Source of the DNA: Bacteroidia bacterium
GTDB lineage: Bacteria; Bacteroidota; Bacteroidia; Bacteroidales; Paludibacteraceae
Direction of reading: 5' to 3'
Assembly (NCBI GenBank): GCA_009929375.1
Contig: SAAO01000018.1
Coordinates: 1-64,000, forward strand
DNA length: 64,000 nucleotides
Shown one piece after another: positions 8,362-17,391 of this stretch. The notes under the pieces are model-generated. The model had not been told where the DNA came from. It did no database searches and saw only the letters and a list, made by a program, of their open reading frames with translations. A program made the translations under genes and the position numbers. The first letter of the stretch is position 1; every line of letters begins with the position of its first letter.

Positions 8362-9639
8362 TCAACTATCAATTGTCAGCACTTTATGTCCTATCCTGCA
8401 CCGCAAACAGTTACGGTTATCGCAATACTCCTTTTTGAGCTGAATAAGCGCCTGTGAGTCGAAAGCCGATTCGGATGCAACCCCCATTTCGTTCCACATA
8501 CGGGTTATGACATTATTTTCGGCAGGCAGTTTTTCGAGTATTTCAACTGCTTTGTCCTTCATATTCTGGTTGCCACGCGTATCAGCATAGCTGAACAAAA
8601 AAGGAACCACTGTATTGATAATAATTCCCTCAATTGCTTTTTGCCCGATACCTTTCAACGATTTCTGACTTTCGTGCGCAAAACGATAATGTGTTTTCCA
8701 GTATTCCGAAGGTTCAACTCTGAAAATGCTCTGCAAATATTGTATATCAGGATTTTCAGTGATTTTCGAAAACAAGCCTGTCGATTTATGTATCAACGCT
8801 GCAAATTGAGCAATGCGCACATACGGAAAATTATCAGGACGAAGCCTCAGCAATTTCCATAAGGATCCATCAATCGATTTCAGGTCGTATTTTATTTTCA
8901 GAAAATCATATTCTTTCCGCAACGAAAGCAAATACGCGTCTTCCTCATTTGCTGCCAACAAGCCGGCCTGTCCGAAAAGCAAAGCCTCAAGTTGTGGCAA
9001 ACTGTTTTTATGTTTGCCCAGAATTTGCATTGGCAATGAGGCTGCAAGCATTTCGAAAGCCTGTCCGTTGGTACCAAAACCAAAACTGCGTGCCAGATTC
9101 AGATAAAAAGCTTCTTCCCAATGCCGGTTATTTTGTTTCAGTATTTCAGATATATTAGCCGTTTTCCGTAAAAGTCGCTCGGTTAGCAAAGCATTTTTCC
9201 AACCGCGGATAAAAACAACAGGCACATTTGCAATTTTGTTTTCGCAGGGAATGCGAAGCGAATTTTTCATCAATTGTGCATAATTCTCTTCAATACTGTC
9301 AGGGTAAACAAGTTCTAGCTGCGGGATAGGTTCTCCATTGGTTCGGAACACCTGTGCGTCGGCTGTTTTCACCACATGAAGCACTACACTGTTGTAGGCC
9401 TTATCGTCGCTGTGACCATGTTTCGCCCATTCCGACGAACGCGTATGGATTTCCACATTGCCGGCCCAAATGGTATTACCCAGTTTTATTTTGGCATTAA
9501 AAAAATCGGGTCCCGCATCGGTATTCAACCTACCCGGGTCGATCACTTCCACACTGTCGCCATCGGTTGTATGCAACGAATGTGACTGAAAGAGTTTGTT
9601 TTGCCAAATAAAATGTAAAATAGATTCTTTCACAGGCAA
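8362..9639 (-). CDS. DUF2851 family protein
   Basis: A 425-residue cytoplasmic protein matching the Bacteroidota DUF2851 family in length and in its conserved N-terminal block (residues about 1-65: FIWQNKLF, then DPGRLNTDAGPDFFNAKI and WAGNVEIH). The C-terminal CDNRNCLRCRIGH segment holds a clustered Cys/His motif that could bind metal. Function is unknown. The D..P.. and VEIH motifs resemble those of nuclease-like folds, but that is only an impression. It leads the run with the Ig-like lipoprotein (59 bp gap). Confidence 0.85.
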   Translation of the reverse strand: MPVKESILHFIWQNKLFQSHSLHTTDGDSVEVIDPGRLNTDAGPDFFNAKIKLGNTIWAGNVEIHTRSSEWAKHGHSDDKAYNSVVLHVVKTADAQVFRTNGEPIPQLELVYPDSIEENYAQLMKNSLRIPCENKIANVPVVFIRGWKNALLTERLLRKTANISEILKQNNRHWEEAFYLNLARSFGFGTNGQAFEMLAASLPMQILGKHKNSLPQLEALLFGQAGLLAANEEDAYLLSLRKEYDFLKIKYDLKSIDGSLWKLLRLRPDNFPYVRIAQFAALIHKSTGLFSKITENPDIQYLQSIFRVEPSEYWKTHYRFAHESQKSLKGIGQKAIEGIIINTVVPFLFSYADTRGNQNMKDKAVEILEKLPAENNVITRMWNEMGVASESAFDSQALIQLKKEYCDNRNCLRCRIGHKVLTIDS

Positions 9640-9667
9640 ATAAGATTAAAGCAAATCACCTCCCGAC

Positions 9668-9679
9668 CCCCTAAAGGGG
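9668..9679. repeat. CCCCTAAAGGGG dispersed palindrome, copy 2
   Basis: Exact second copy of the 12-bp palindrome also found at 2604 and 60531, here upstream of the DUF2851 gene in ACCCC-CTAAAGGGG-T context. Confidence 0.7.
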
Positions 9680-9732
9680 TAGTTCCGGATTGAGATTCAA
9701 GGTTAATTAAATAAACAGAGGGTGTTCATTCT

Positions 9733-9854
9733 TTATCCCGGAGGGATAATATATTTATTGGACAAAATTTATAATATTTACATTCGACCCCGTTGGGGTC
9801 GTATTATTGTATTAAAAATAATATCTATAAACATTTGAATCCTACGGATTCGAA
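9733..9854. repeat. Row of three triloop hairpins (interspersed repeat)
   Basis: Three small hairpins, each with a 3-nt loop: TTATCCC-GGA-GGGATAA (9733-9749), CGACCCC-GTT-GGGGTCG (9785-9801) and TTTGAATCC-TAC-GGATTCGAA (9834-9854, one G-T pair). AT-rich linkers separate them. I know this kind of arrangement as an interspersed intergenic repeat in Bacteroidota; no coding capacity is evident. Confidence 0.6.
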
Positions 9855-9907
9855 ACATATCATTAAATACCGGTTATTAAGCCTATTGATTTTGAGACTT
9901 ATCAAAT

Positions 9908-10513
9908 TTACTCATCCAAAAGTGCCCAGCTGTAACCTCTGCTTTGCCAGAACTCTATGGCGCGTGGCAATACTTCGAGCACATTTTTTTCAGCTTTCAC
10001 CGAGTCATGAAAAACGACCAGCGAACCGGTTCGGAGATATTTCTGTACCGTTCCGTAAACCTGATCAGGACTCAGTTTTTTATTGTAATCATGGGTTATC
10101 ACATCCCACATCACAATTTTATAATGTTTTTTCAGCGCCTTCAGCTGCGACGGTTTGATACGTCCGTGAGGCGGTCTGAATAATTTTGAATCAATGAATC
10201 CGGCAGCTTTCGCTACATTCTCGACATATTCCTGTTTGGAATACTCGAAACCTTTCAAATGATTAAAGGTATGATTTCCTGTTTTATGTCCCCGTTTTAA
10301 AACATCAGCGTAAATTTCAGGATATTTGGCCACATTGTCGCCCACACAGAAAAAAGTGGCCTTCCAGCCGTAGCGATCCAGAATATCGAGCACACGGGGC
10401 GTTACTTCGGGCACCGGCCCATCGTCGAAAGTGAGGAAAATCACTTTCGACGAGGTATTGGCGCGCCATATTACGTTCCCGAAAAGTGGCCTTAAAAACC
10501 GGGGAAATTGCAT
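9908..10513 (-). CDS. Polysaccharide deacetylase (NodB domain, CE4)
   Basis: A 201-residue protein covering one NodB homology domain. Motif 1 TFDDGP (D30, D31), motif 2 HTFNH (metal ligands H81 and H85) and motif 3 RPPHG (R113-G117) are intact, as are late WD and VFHDS motifs. Characterised members remove N-acetyl groups from chitooligosaccharide, peptidoglycan or exopolysaccharide with a divalent metal. There is no clear signal peptide; the N-terminus FPRFLRPLFGNVIW could be a short membrane association. It begins 4 bp after the DUF2723 stop codon, so the two are almost certainly co-transcribed and may work on the same envelope glycan. Confidence 0.9.
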   Translation of the reverse strand: MQFPRFLRPLFGNVIWRANTSSKVIFLTFDDGPVPEVTPRVLDILDRYGWKATFFCVGDNVAKYPEIYADVLKRGHKTGNHTFNHLKGFEYSKQEYVENVAKAAGFIDSKLFRPPHGRIKPSQLKALKKHYKIVMWDVITHDYNKKLSPDQVYGTVQKYLRTGSLVVFHDSVKAEKNVLEVLPRAIEFWQSRGYSWALLDE

Positions 10514-10517
10514 CAGT

Positions 10518-13500
10518 CTAATTCAGTTCAGCTTTCTGGGTATATTTCATGTAAACAGGAAGATATTTGTCCATCATGGCTTTTTGACCTTCCTGATCGC
10601 AAATACGCAGAATTTGTCCAAGCACTGCGATATTGTGTCCGATACGGTTAGCTACACTGGCTCTTTGTCCGGAACGCAGGCTGTAATACCAGTCCAGATT
10701 TTCGACACAGTCGTTGGCCACAGCTTCCATGATGGCATTTCCTTTCTGCGATTCGCCAAGTTTGTAATAATACTCGGCCAGGGTTGTCGACACATAATCG
10801 TGACGAACGGTGCTGCCGGGAAGTTTTTCTTCGGCAAAATCAAGCACTTTCAATGCTTTTGCCGAGTCACCTTCGTTGTAAAGCGCAGTCACAAGTTGTC
10901 CAAACATCAATCGGTGTGTACGACACATACGAAGTGTATTTTCATCGAGATATACCTTCGGATCGCTCACATTTCCCCAACGGAATTTGGTCATCATGTT
11001 TTCGTACATTTCTTTGGTATTCACCTGTGGCTCTCCACCTTTCACACCTTTAGGTACAATCTGATAAGCCAGACCTGTCAGTTCGAAATGATTGCTCAAT
11101 CCGAGATAATAATCATCGCCTACAGTCACAGCAAAATACATTGGGCGTTCCCAGTTGTTTGTTTTCAGCATTTCGAGTACCATCAATTCGCTTTTGGTCA
11201 GTCGGCGGTTGAGTGTTAGATCGATTTGCGGAACAATTTTGGCAGCATCTTCGGGCGCTACTGTACCTGTGCTAATGGCTTTTTGCGCGTCCACAGGCAA
11301 ATAAATCTGTTTCGAAGGAATATATGATTCTCCGTTTTGTTTTGCAGCCGGATCGTCGAGCAACAGGAAGTCGAAAGCAGTTTTCATATCAATAGGCTGC
11401 TTGATGGCATCTTCCACCCAAACCACTTCATTTTTACCGGCGATATAGTCTTTTTCCTGCCATGAAATTGGCAATGGTTTCGAATCGTATGCTTCACGTT
11501 TCATTTGGTTGATATACCAGTCTGTTTGCAGGTAACTGAGATTACAAACACGCACATCAGTACGGTTTCCTTCCACTTCCTGATTGTACCAGAGCGGGAA
11601 AGTATCGTTATCGCCATTTGAGAACACAATAGCATTCGGACGAAGTGAAGCAAGATAATTTCCACCAAAATCGCGGGCTACATAACGGTTGCTACGGTCG
11701 TGATCGTCCCAGTTTTCGGAAGCCATAAGTGCAGGAACCCCAAGAGCCACAATAGAAACAAGTGCAGCAGCTACTGATTTTGGTATATATTTATCAATTA
11801 ATTTGATAAGGAATAATACACCAAGTCCGATCCAGATGCTGAATGCATAGAAAGAACCTGCATAAGCATAGTCTCGCTCACGTGGCTGATAAGGTGTCTG
11901 ATTCAGATAAACCACAATGGCAATACCTGTAAGCACAAAGAGCAAACCGGTAATCCAGAATCCATGTTTACCTTCTTTTCCGCTGGTAAGCTGGAACACA
12001 ATACCAAGAATACCAAGCAAAAGAGGTAACATGTAATATCTGTTTCGTCCTTTATTTTCCTTTAGTTCCGAAGGCAAATTGGTCTGATCGCCCACCAGAT
12101 ATTGATCAATAAAGTTGATTCCGGTAATCCAGTTTCCGCGGTCGATTTCGCCATGACCCTGAATATCGTTCTGGCGACCACTAAAGTTCCAGAAGAAATA
12201 ACGCCAGTACATAAACCGCAACTGATAGTCGAAGAAGAAGCGGAGATTTTCGCCAAATGTAGGTTTGATATCCGTTTTTTGCTGTCCGCAATAGTCGTAT
12301 GTCACCGGAGATCCTTTTATATTTGCCCAGGTTTTATAAGCACTTACATGCGATGGTTGCGAACTGTACATACGTGGGAAGAACATATCAAAACGTTCGT
12401 CCATTTTGTAATTCAGTTTGTAGCCTGTAATAATGTATTCGTCCTTCTCGTCGGGCGAAGTTTTTGGTTTCGGAGCATACTGTGCAGCACCTTTTTCTTC
12501 GGCAGGCACACACATATTTCCTTTAATATCCAGCTTCACAGGAGCGTTATAAACCGAGCCGAACAGCAACGGACGATCTCCGTATTGTTCACGGTTCAGA
12601 TAATATTTCAGTGCAAACACATTATCGGGTGAGTTCTGGTCCATTGGAGGATTAGCAGCAGAGCGGATTACAATTACTGTGTACGACGAATATCCGATCA
12701 GGATTACTGTAATCATGGCCAGCGCAGTACTAAGCCAGCGACGGCTGATAAACTGTTTTTTGTAATAAAACAGGAATGCCAGAGCAGCCACAATCACAAT
12801 GCCAAGCAGGACATGCGCTCCGAAGAACGGAATACCTACGAGCGTCACCGCTAATATGAACGAAATTGTCAGGCGGATATGGCTGTTTTCGCTGTTCGCT
12901 TCGTAAATTGCCCACGAAAGTGCTGCTACGGTAAGAATTATATAAGCAAACAAACCGGAGTTATACGACATGTGGAAAGTATTCACAAACAACAGTTCGA
13001 ACCAGCTGGCAACTTCCACAAATCCCGGAATAATACCATAAAGTACAATGGCCAGAATAATGCCTGAAATAAGCATGGCACCAATTACTCCTTTGGTACT
13101 CGGAGTATATTTGCGGAAATAATACACGAGCACAATGGCCGGAATGGCCAAAAGGTTAAGCAAATGGACACCGATAGAAAGTCCCATCAGGTAGGCAATG
13201 AGAATAAGCCAGCGGTCGGAACCTTCGCGGTCGGCAATGTTTTCCCATTTGAGAATGGCCCAGAAAACCACAGCGGTAAACAGCGACGAATAAGCGTAAA
13301 CCTCGCCTTCGACAGCCGAAAACCAGAAAGTATCGGAGAAGGTATAAGCCAGCGCGCCTACCATTCCCGCACCCAGAATACCAATAATATTGGCTGTTGT
13401 GTATTCGTTTTCGTTTTTTACAATTACTTTACGGGCCAAATGGGTGATGGTCCAGAACAAAAACAGAATTGTAAAAGCACTGGCCAATGCCGATAATGCA

Positions 13501-13736
13501 TTTACCATTAACGCTACCTGAGTAGGATCAGATGCAAAAAGTGAAAAGAACCGTCCGGTAAGCATGAAAAATGGTGCTCCGGGAGGATGGCCCACATCGA
13601 GTTTGTAAGCCGATGAAATAAACTCACCACAATCCCAAAAGCTTGCAGTGGGCTCCATGGTCATCAGGTATGTGGCTGCAGCTATGGCAAAAGCCACCCA
13701 GCCGAAAACATTGTTCAGTAATTTGAAGTTTTTCAT
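10518..13736 (-). CDS. DUF2723 membrane protein (GT117-like glycosyltransferase family)
   Basis: A very large (1072 aa) polytopic membrane protein. The N-terminal half has about a dozen hydrophobic helices and the family signature SFWDCGEF plus KLDVGHPPGAPFF (residues about 32-58). These resemble the acidic and His motifs of GT-C transferases such as protein O-mannosyltransferases. The C-terminal 350 residues are soluble and TPR-like. DUF2723 proteins are ubiquitous in Bacteroidota and are listed as GT117; transfer of sugars from lipid carriers is inferred, not shown here. A TATCTTTG promoter element lies on the minus strand at 13886-13879, about 140 bp upstream. Confidence 0.88.
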   Translation of the reverse strand: MKNFKLLNNVFGWVAFAIAAATYLMTMEPTASFWDCGEFISSAYKLDVGHPPGAPFFMLTGRFFSLFASDPTQVALMVNALSALASAFTILFLFWTITHLARKVIVKNENEYTTANIIGILGAGMVGALAYTFSDTFWFSAVEGEVYAYSSLFTAVVFWAILKWENIADREGSDRWLILIAYLMGLSIGVHLLNLLAIPAIVLVYYFRKYTPSTKGVIGAMLISGIILAIVLYGIIPGFVEVASWFELLFVNTFHMSYNSGLFAYIILTVAALSWAIYEANSENSHIRLTISFILAVTLVGIPFFGAHVLLGIVIVAALAFLFYYKKQFISRRWLSTALAMITVILIGYSSYTVIVIRSAANPPMDQNSPDNVFALKYYLNREQYGDRPLLFGSVYNAPVKLDIKGNMCVPAEEKGAAQYAPKPKTSPDEKDEYIITGYKLNYKMDERFDMFFPRMYSSQPSHVSAYKTWANIKGSPVTYDYCGQQKTDIKPTFGENLRFFFDYQLRFMYWRYFFWNFSGRQNDIQGHGEIDRGNWITGINFIDQYLVGDQTNLPSELKENKGRNRYYMLPLLLGILGIVFQLTSGKEGKHGFWITGLLFVLTGIAIVVYLNQTPYQPRERDYAYAGSFYAFSIWIGLGVLFLIKLIDKYIPKSVAAALVSIVALGVPALMASENWDDHDRSNRYVARDFGGNYLASLRPNAIVFSNGDNDTFPLWYNQEVEGNRTDVRVCNLSYLQTDWYINQMKREAYDSKPLPISWQEKDYIAGKNEVVWVEDAIKQPIDMKTAFDFLLLDDPAAKQNGESYIPSKQIYLPVDAQKAISTGTVAPEDAAKIVPQIDLTLNRRLTKSELMVLEMLKTNNWERPMYFAVTVGDDYYLGLSNHFELTGLAYQIVPKGVKGGEPQVNTKEMYENMMTKFRWGNVSDPKVYLDENTLRMCRTHRLMFGQLVTALYNEGDSAKALKVLDFAEEKLPGSTVRHDYVSTTLAEYYYKLGESQKGNAIMEAVANDCVENLDWYYSLRSGQRASVANRIGHNIAVLGQILRICDQEGQKAMMDKYLPVYMKYTQKAELN

Positions 13737-13878
13737 GCGTTCAAATTTGATTTTTGATTTTTTTCATCGAAACAAAACCGCTCCGGCTCTTTGTCATTTT
13801 AAAAGCCTGACAGTTTCAATTCGACAGTTATAACTTACTTTTTCTTTTTTCTTTTCGTTTTTGCTTAAAAAAAGCGTT

Positions 13879-13886
13879 CAAAGATA
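13879..13886 (-). promoter_or_regulatory. -7 element upstream of the DUF2723 gene
   Basis: TATCTTTG on the minus strand, a full match to TAnnTTTG. No good -33 TTG is visible at the right spacing. The predicted leader is about 135 nt. Confidence 0.5.
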
Positions 13887-14228
13887 CAAAGAAAAATTTG
13901 TACCGCATCTCATCTAAACGCTTTTTAGTTAAAGCTATCCGACATTATTAAAGACTGTTACTTTGTTGCGTTTTTTCGTTATCAGATAAACTTCAGAAAT
14001 CTATACTTCAAAGCCGTTTTCCACATCATGTTTTGATTCATATAAGAAAGAAGAAAATATTTTTTTTGAAAAAATATTACTTTTTTATCTGTGATAATTC
14101 GAAACTAAACAAATGCTTTAGCATACAATTGAGAACTTTTAAAATGAAAAACAAATAAACTTTTAAGATGATTGTAATTTATTAAAAAACAAAGCATTAA
14201 TACGCGAAAAACGATATGCCCTTCAGAA

Positions 14229-14259
14229 TTGTATCACTTAAAAAATATAATTACATTTG
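14229..14259 (+). promoter_or_regulatory. Promoter of the phosphate butyryltransferase gene
   Basis: TTG at 14229-14231, a 20-bp spacer and TACATTTG at 14252-14259 match the Bacteroidota consensus fully. Transcription would start near 14266, giving a leader of under 20 nt before the ATG at 14283. Confidence 0.8.
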
Positions 14260-14282
14260 CCTTACAATAACAGTAAAATCAG

Positions 14283-15191
14283 ATGAAACGAATCTCTTCC
14301 TTTGCCGAATTAACATCTCACTTACAAAGTGTAAACAACCGCAAACGACTGGCTGTGGCCAACGCTGTGGACTCGCACACACTCGATGCGGTATTGATGG
14401 CTGTGGAAAAGGGACTGGTTGAGGCTTATCTGATTGGCGACGTGGCGGCCATTGAATCGCCCGAACTTTTCGAACACAATCCATCGCCTTATATTCATAT
14501 TATCGATATGCCCGATGTAAAACAGGCTACACTTGAGGCTGTACGCATGGTGCGCGAAGGAGAAGCAGATATTTTGATGAAAGGCCTGGTAAATACTGAT
14601 ATTATTCTCAGGGCTATTCTCGACAAGGAAAAGGGACTTCTGCCTCCGGGGCGCGTTATGACTTACAATGCAGCACTCGAAATTCCCGGATATCATAAAC
14701 TTCTTTTCTTTTCCGATCCTGCGGTGATTCCCTCACCATCGCTCGAACAACGCACTGCTATGATTAAATATGCCATTGCCTCGGCTCACAAATTTGGCAT
14801 CGAACAACCCAAAGTGGCATTGATACATGCAACCGAAGTAGCAAACCCGAAAATTCATTATATGCAGGATTATCTCGACATTATGGATGCCTGGCGAAAA
14901 GGTGAGTTTGGCGATGTGATTATGGACGGCCCGCTCGACATTTTTCTGGCGCTCGACAAAGAACGTGGAAGCATTAAAAATGTGCCGACACCTGTGCTGG
15001 GCGATGCCGATGTACTTATTTTTCCTAATTTCGAAGCGGCAAATGTATTCTATAAAGGAGTTTCGCTTTTTGGGGGCGCCGAAATGGGTGGACTGCTTCA
15101 GGGGCCTGACAAACCCGTGGTGATGACTTCACGCAGCGAAAGTGTACAATCGAAATTTTACAGCATTGCCATTGCCTGCATCCTGGCATAA
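14283..15191 (+). CDS. ptb: Phosphate butyryltransferase
   Basis: Catalyses butyryl-CoA + Pi = butyryl-phosphate + CoA in the cytoplasm, the step before butyrate kinase. At 302 residues it is the usual length and shows the PTA/PTB fold throughout: DILMKGLVNTDIILRAIL near residue 100, PGRVMTYNAALEIPGYHKLLFFSDPAVIPSP around 120-150 and GPLDIFLALD near 220. In Bacteroidales ptb is normally followed by buk; here the next gene is convergent and unrelated, so no kinase is at hand. The product may also act on related short branched acyl groups. Confidence 0.9.
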   Translation: MKRISSFAELTSHLQSVNNRKRLAVANAVDSHTLDAVLMAVEKGLVEAYLIGDVAAIESPELFEHNPSPYIHIIDMPDVKQATLEAVRMVREGEADILMKGLVNTDIILRAILDKEKGLLPPGRVMTYNAALEIPGYHKLLFFSDPAVIPSPSLEQRTAMIKYAIASAHKFGIEQPKVALIHATEVANPKIHYMQDYLDIMDAWRKGEFGDVIMDGPLDIFLALDKERGSIKNVPTPVLGDADVLIFPNFEAANVFYKGVSLFGGAEMGGLLQGPDKPVVMTSRSESVQSKFYSIAIACILA

Positions 15192-15198
15192 GAATTTT

Positions 15199-15699
15199 TC
15201 AGAATTTAATATTCGCTGGATTTGTAATCAGTTTCTCTATCATTAAAGCCATGCGCTCCACTTTCAGGTTATCGCTTTTGGGCGCATAAATCCAGTCGGT
15301 GATACGCTTTTTCTCACTTTGGGTCAGATCTGAAAAGTTTCGGAAAGCCACATCATCCTCGCGCAGACAGGTTATAAAATCATTTTCTTCCACAGGTGGC
15401 AATCCGGCCGAAAACAATTTGATATACACTGTATCGCCCACATCTTTACCAATAGCTTTCCTGATTCCGGCATTTACGGCCAGAAACATAATACCTTTGG
15501 TGTCGGGCATAAGATTTACGCCAACCAACTCATAACTGTCGATGTGTCCGTTTACTTTTACCAGCCCGAACCATGCATGTTTGTCTTTATCCACTTCCGG
15601 AACAGACACGTACATCCAACCTCCCTTTTGGGGAAATTTCTCGATTACAGCATTTTTCTCAACCAGTAATAGTCCCTGAGTTTCGGTTTCTTCTGTCAT
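15199..15699 (-). CDS. DUF1905 / YdeI-OmdA domain protein
   Basis: A 166-residue soluble protein. The first 100 residues fit DUF1905 (GGWMYVSVP, then KVNGHIDSYELVGVNLMP and KAIGKDVGDTVYIKLF), a small beta-barrel. The rest fits the OmdA/YdeI helical domain (FRNFSDLTQSEKKRITDWI), which in other species is described as bacteriocin-protection-like; no function is established here. It has its own short-leader promoter at 15724-15755 and ends 7 bp from the convergent ptb stop codon. Confidence 0.82.
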   Translation of the reverse strand: MTEETETQGLLLVEKNAVIEKFPQKGGWMYVSVPEVDKDKHAWFGLVKVNGHIDSYELVGVNLMPDTKGIMFLAVNAGIRKAIGKDVGDTVYIKLFSAGLPPVEENDFITCLREDDVAFRNFSDLTQSEKKRITDWIYAPKSDNLKVERMALMIEKLITNPANIKF

Positions 15700-15723
15700 T
15701 GCAAACTAATAAATTGTTGGGGT

Positions 15724-15755
15724 CAAAAATATATATTTTGTAATTGTTATGCAAA
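15724..15755 (-). promoter_or_regulatory. Promoter of the DUF1905 gene
   Basis: Minus-strand TTTG (15755-15752), 20-bp spacer, then TATTTTTG (15731-15724). This is a full consensus match ending 25 bp before the start codon at 15699. Confidence 0.75.
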
Positions 15756-15958
15756 TGAATACACGGGGTTCAAATACAACTTTAATCAATCTTTAATTAA
15801 AAATGATTTTAAATAGTGATATTGTGATAATATAAATCTGTTTAATGTATAAAAAACAGCTAAGAATGGTTAATACCGTATTTTTATTCAGAACAAATAG
15901 AATATATTCGCGTTCTAGTGTTTGAAATTGAAATTATAAACAACCAAAAAAGATCAAA

Positions 15959-16183
15959 ATGAAAAAAAGAATTGCCCTGATGTCTCTCGCTGCAATTTTT
16001 GCTTTTGCTACAATAGCGACTGCACAAACCACAACTAAAAAAGCAGCCGAACCAGTAAAAAAAGAAGCTAAAGCTGAGAAAAAAGCTGAATGCAAAGACA
16101 CAAAAAAAGCTGAATGCAAAGGTGAGAAAAAGGCCGACTGCAGTAAAACTGAAAAGAAAGCTTGTTGCGGAGAAAAGAAATAA
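15959..16183 (+). CDS. Secreted small protein with Lys/Ala/Cys octapeptide repeats
   Basis: A 74-residue product. Residues 1-22 are a signal peptide ending in ATA before Gln23, so it is exported. The mature part is nearly all Lys, Ala, Glu and Cys and falls into octapeptide repeats of the form KKAECKDT / KKAECKGE / KKADCSKT, ending KKACCGEKK. Cysteines lie at 45, 53, 61, 69 and 70, i.e. every eight residues. There are no aromatics and no folded-domain look. Metal binding or a polyanion-binding role is plausible but unproven. Its own terminator follows. The opposite-strand frame is a shadow caused by the low-complexity sequence. Confidence 0.8.
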   Translation: MKKRIALMSLAAIFAFATIATAQTTTKKAAEPVKKEAKAEKKAECKDTKKAECKGEKKADCSKTEKKACCGEKK

Positions 16184-16211
16184 GAAACTATTTCTGTCGA
16201 CAAAAGTATAT

Positions 16212-16249
16212 AAGTCCTGTTCGTTTTTTACGGACGGGACTTATTTTTT
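16212..16249. terminator. Bidirectional terminator between the Cys/Lys peptide gene and lpxB
   Basis: A 13-bp stem with two G-T pairs, AAGTCCTGTTCGT (16212-16224) with ACGGACGGGACTT (16230-16242), a 5-nt T loop and a following T run. It overlaps the stop codon of the convergent lpxB. Confidence 0.85.
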
Positions 16250-17380
16250 ACTTTCATTCAAACATCTGAAAATAAGGCTTGCTGCATTGACAGCAGCTTC
16301 GTTAGTTCCCAGATTACGGGCAATTTCGAGATAATCGTTTTTCATTTTCGCAGCATATTCCGGTTGTTCGAGGATATTCTGAAGCTCTGCTTTTATATTT
16401 CTGGGAGTAAACAAATGAGCAATCAGTTCCTTCACCACTTCACGCTGTGCAACGATATTAACCAGAGAAATATATTTGGTTTTAATGAAAAGTTTCTTGC
16501 CCAGAATAGCCAAACGCCCACCAATCACATGATAAACCACTACCTGCGGAGTGCCGATAAGGGCAGTTTCCAGCGTAGCAGTACCCGAATTTACCACTGC
16601 TGCTTTTGCATGTACAAGCATTTGATAGGTATCGCCGGTAATCACAGGGTGTGAGGTTGTTTCGCAAAACTGTTTATAAAATCCCGATTCGATACCCGGA
16701 GCTCCAGAAATGACTATCTGATAACCAGAAAAAGATTCAGCTGCTTCAATCATCGTTGGCAGGCAGGCCGAGATTTCCTGTCGTCGACTACCCGGAAGCA
16801 AGGCAATAATTGGTTTCTCGCCCAAAGCATGTCGCTTACAGAATTCCATAACATTCTCGTCTTTGCGACAAAGTGCATTTATAGAATCTACAGTGGGATT
16901 TCCCACATATTCCACCTCATAATTATGTTTCCTGTAAAATTCGGTTTCGAAAGGGAAGATAGTAAATACCCGATCGACATACTTTTTAATTTCTCTGATG
17001 CGATATTCCTTCCATGCCCAGAGTTTTGGTGCAATATAATAATATACAGGCATTTCTGAAGTCTCCTTGACGAACTTAGCAATGCGGAGATTAAACGAAG
17101 GATAGTCGATAAGTATCACTACATCAGGTTTGAAGCTAGTGATAGCCGCCTTGCAGTCGTCAATATTTTTCAGTACTGTTTTCAGATTGCGCAGCACAGC
17201 TACAAAACCCATAAAAGCCATATCGCGGTAATGTTTTACCAGCTTTCCTCCCTGAGCAAACATCAGATCGCCGCCCAAAAAGCAGAATTCGGCTATCGGG
17301 TCGTTTTTCTTTATTTCGCGCATCAGGTTCGATGCATGCAAGTCGCCCGAAGCCTCACCGGCAATCAAAAAATACTTCAT
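16241..17380 (-). CDS. lpxB: Lipid-A-disaccharide synthase
   Basis: Joins UDP-2,3-diacylglucosamine and lipid X to make the lipid A disaccharide, on the cytoplasmic face of the inner membrane. The 379 residues match LpxB throughout: N-terminal MKYFLIAGEASGDLHASNL, YYYIAPKLWAWKEYRIREIKKYVD around residue 120, LLPGSRRQEI near 195 and NSGTATLETALIGTPQVVVYH near 260, the GT-B nucleotide-sugar site. It is the last gene of a three-gene minus-strand operon, 11 bp after the phosphoribosyltransferase gene. Confidence 0.96.
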   Translation of the reverse strand: MKYFLIAGEASGDLHASNLMREIKKNDPIAEFCFLGGDLMFAQGGKLVKHYRDMAFMGFVAVLRNLKTVLKNIDDCKAAITSFKPDVVILIDYPSFNLRIAKFVKETSEMPVYYYIAPKLWAWKEYRIREIKKYVDRVFTIFPFETEFYRKHNYEVEYVGNPTVDSINALCRKDENVMEFCKRHALGEKPIIALLPGSRRQEISACLPTMIEAAESFSGYQIVISGAPGIESGFYKQFCETTSHPVITGDTYQMLVHAKAAVVNSGTATLETALIGTPQVVVYHVIGGRLAILGKKLFIKTKYISLVNIVAQREVVKELIAHLFTPRNIKAELQNILEQPEYAAKMKNDYLEIARNLGTNEAAVNAASLIFRCLNESKK

Positions 17381-17391
17381 TTTGTTTCAGG

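Larger units (their letters stand above)
13737..14282. other. Divergent intergenic region between DUF2723 and ptb genes
   Basis: About 545 bp, strongly AT-rich, with no credible reading frame. It holds the minus-strand promoter element at 13879-13886 and the ptb promoter at 14229-14259. Nothing else was recognised. Confidence 0.6.

Noticed and set aside
9793-10158. A 121-codon plus-strand frame
   Set aside because: It runs through the hairpin repeats and is antisense to the deacetylase gene.
13900-14200. Possible small RNA or gene in AT-rich stretch
   Set aside because: No stable hairpin with T-run, no promoter pair and no credible frame.
15934-16203. An 89-codon minus-strand frame rich in Phe, Ser and Ala
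   Set aside because: It is the complement of the Lys/Ala repeat gene at 15959, which has a proper signal peptide and terminator.
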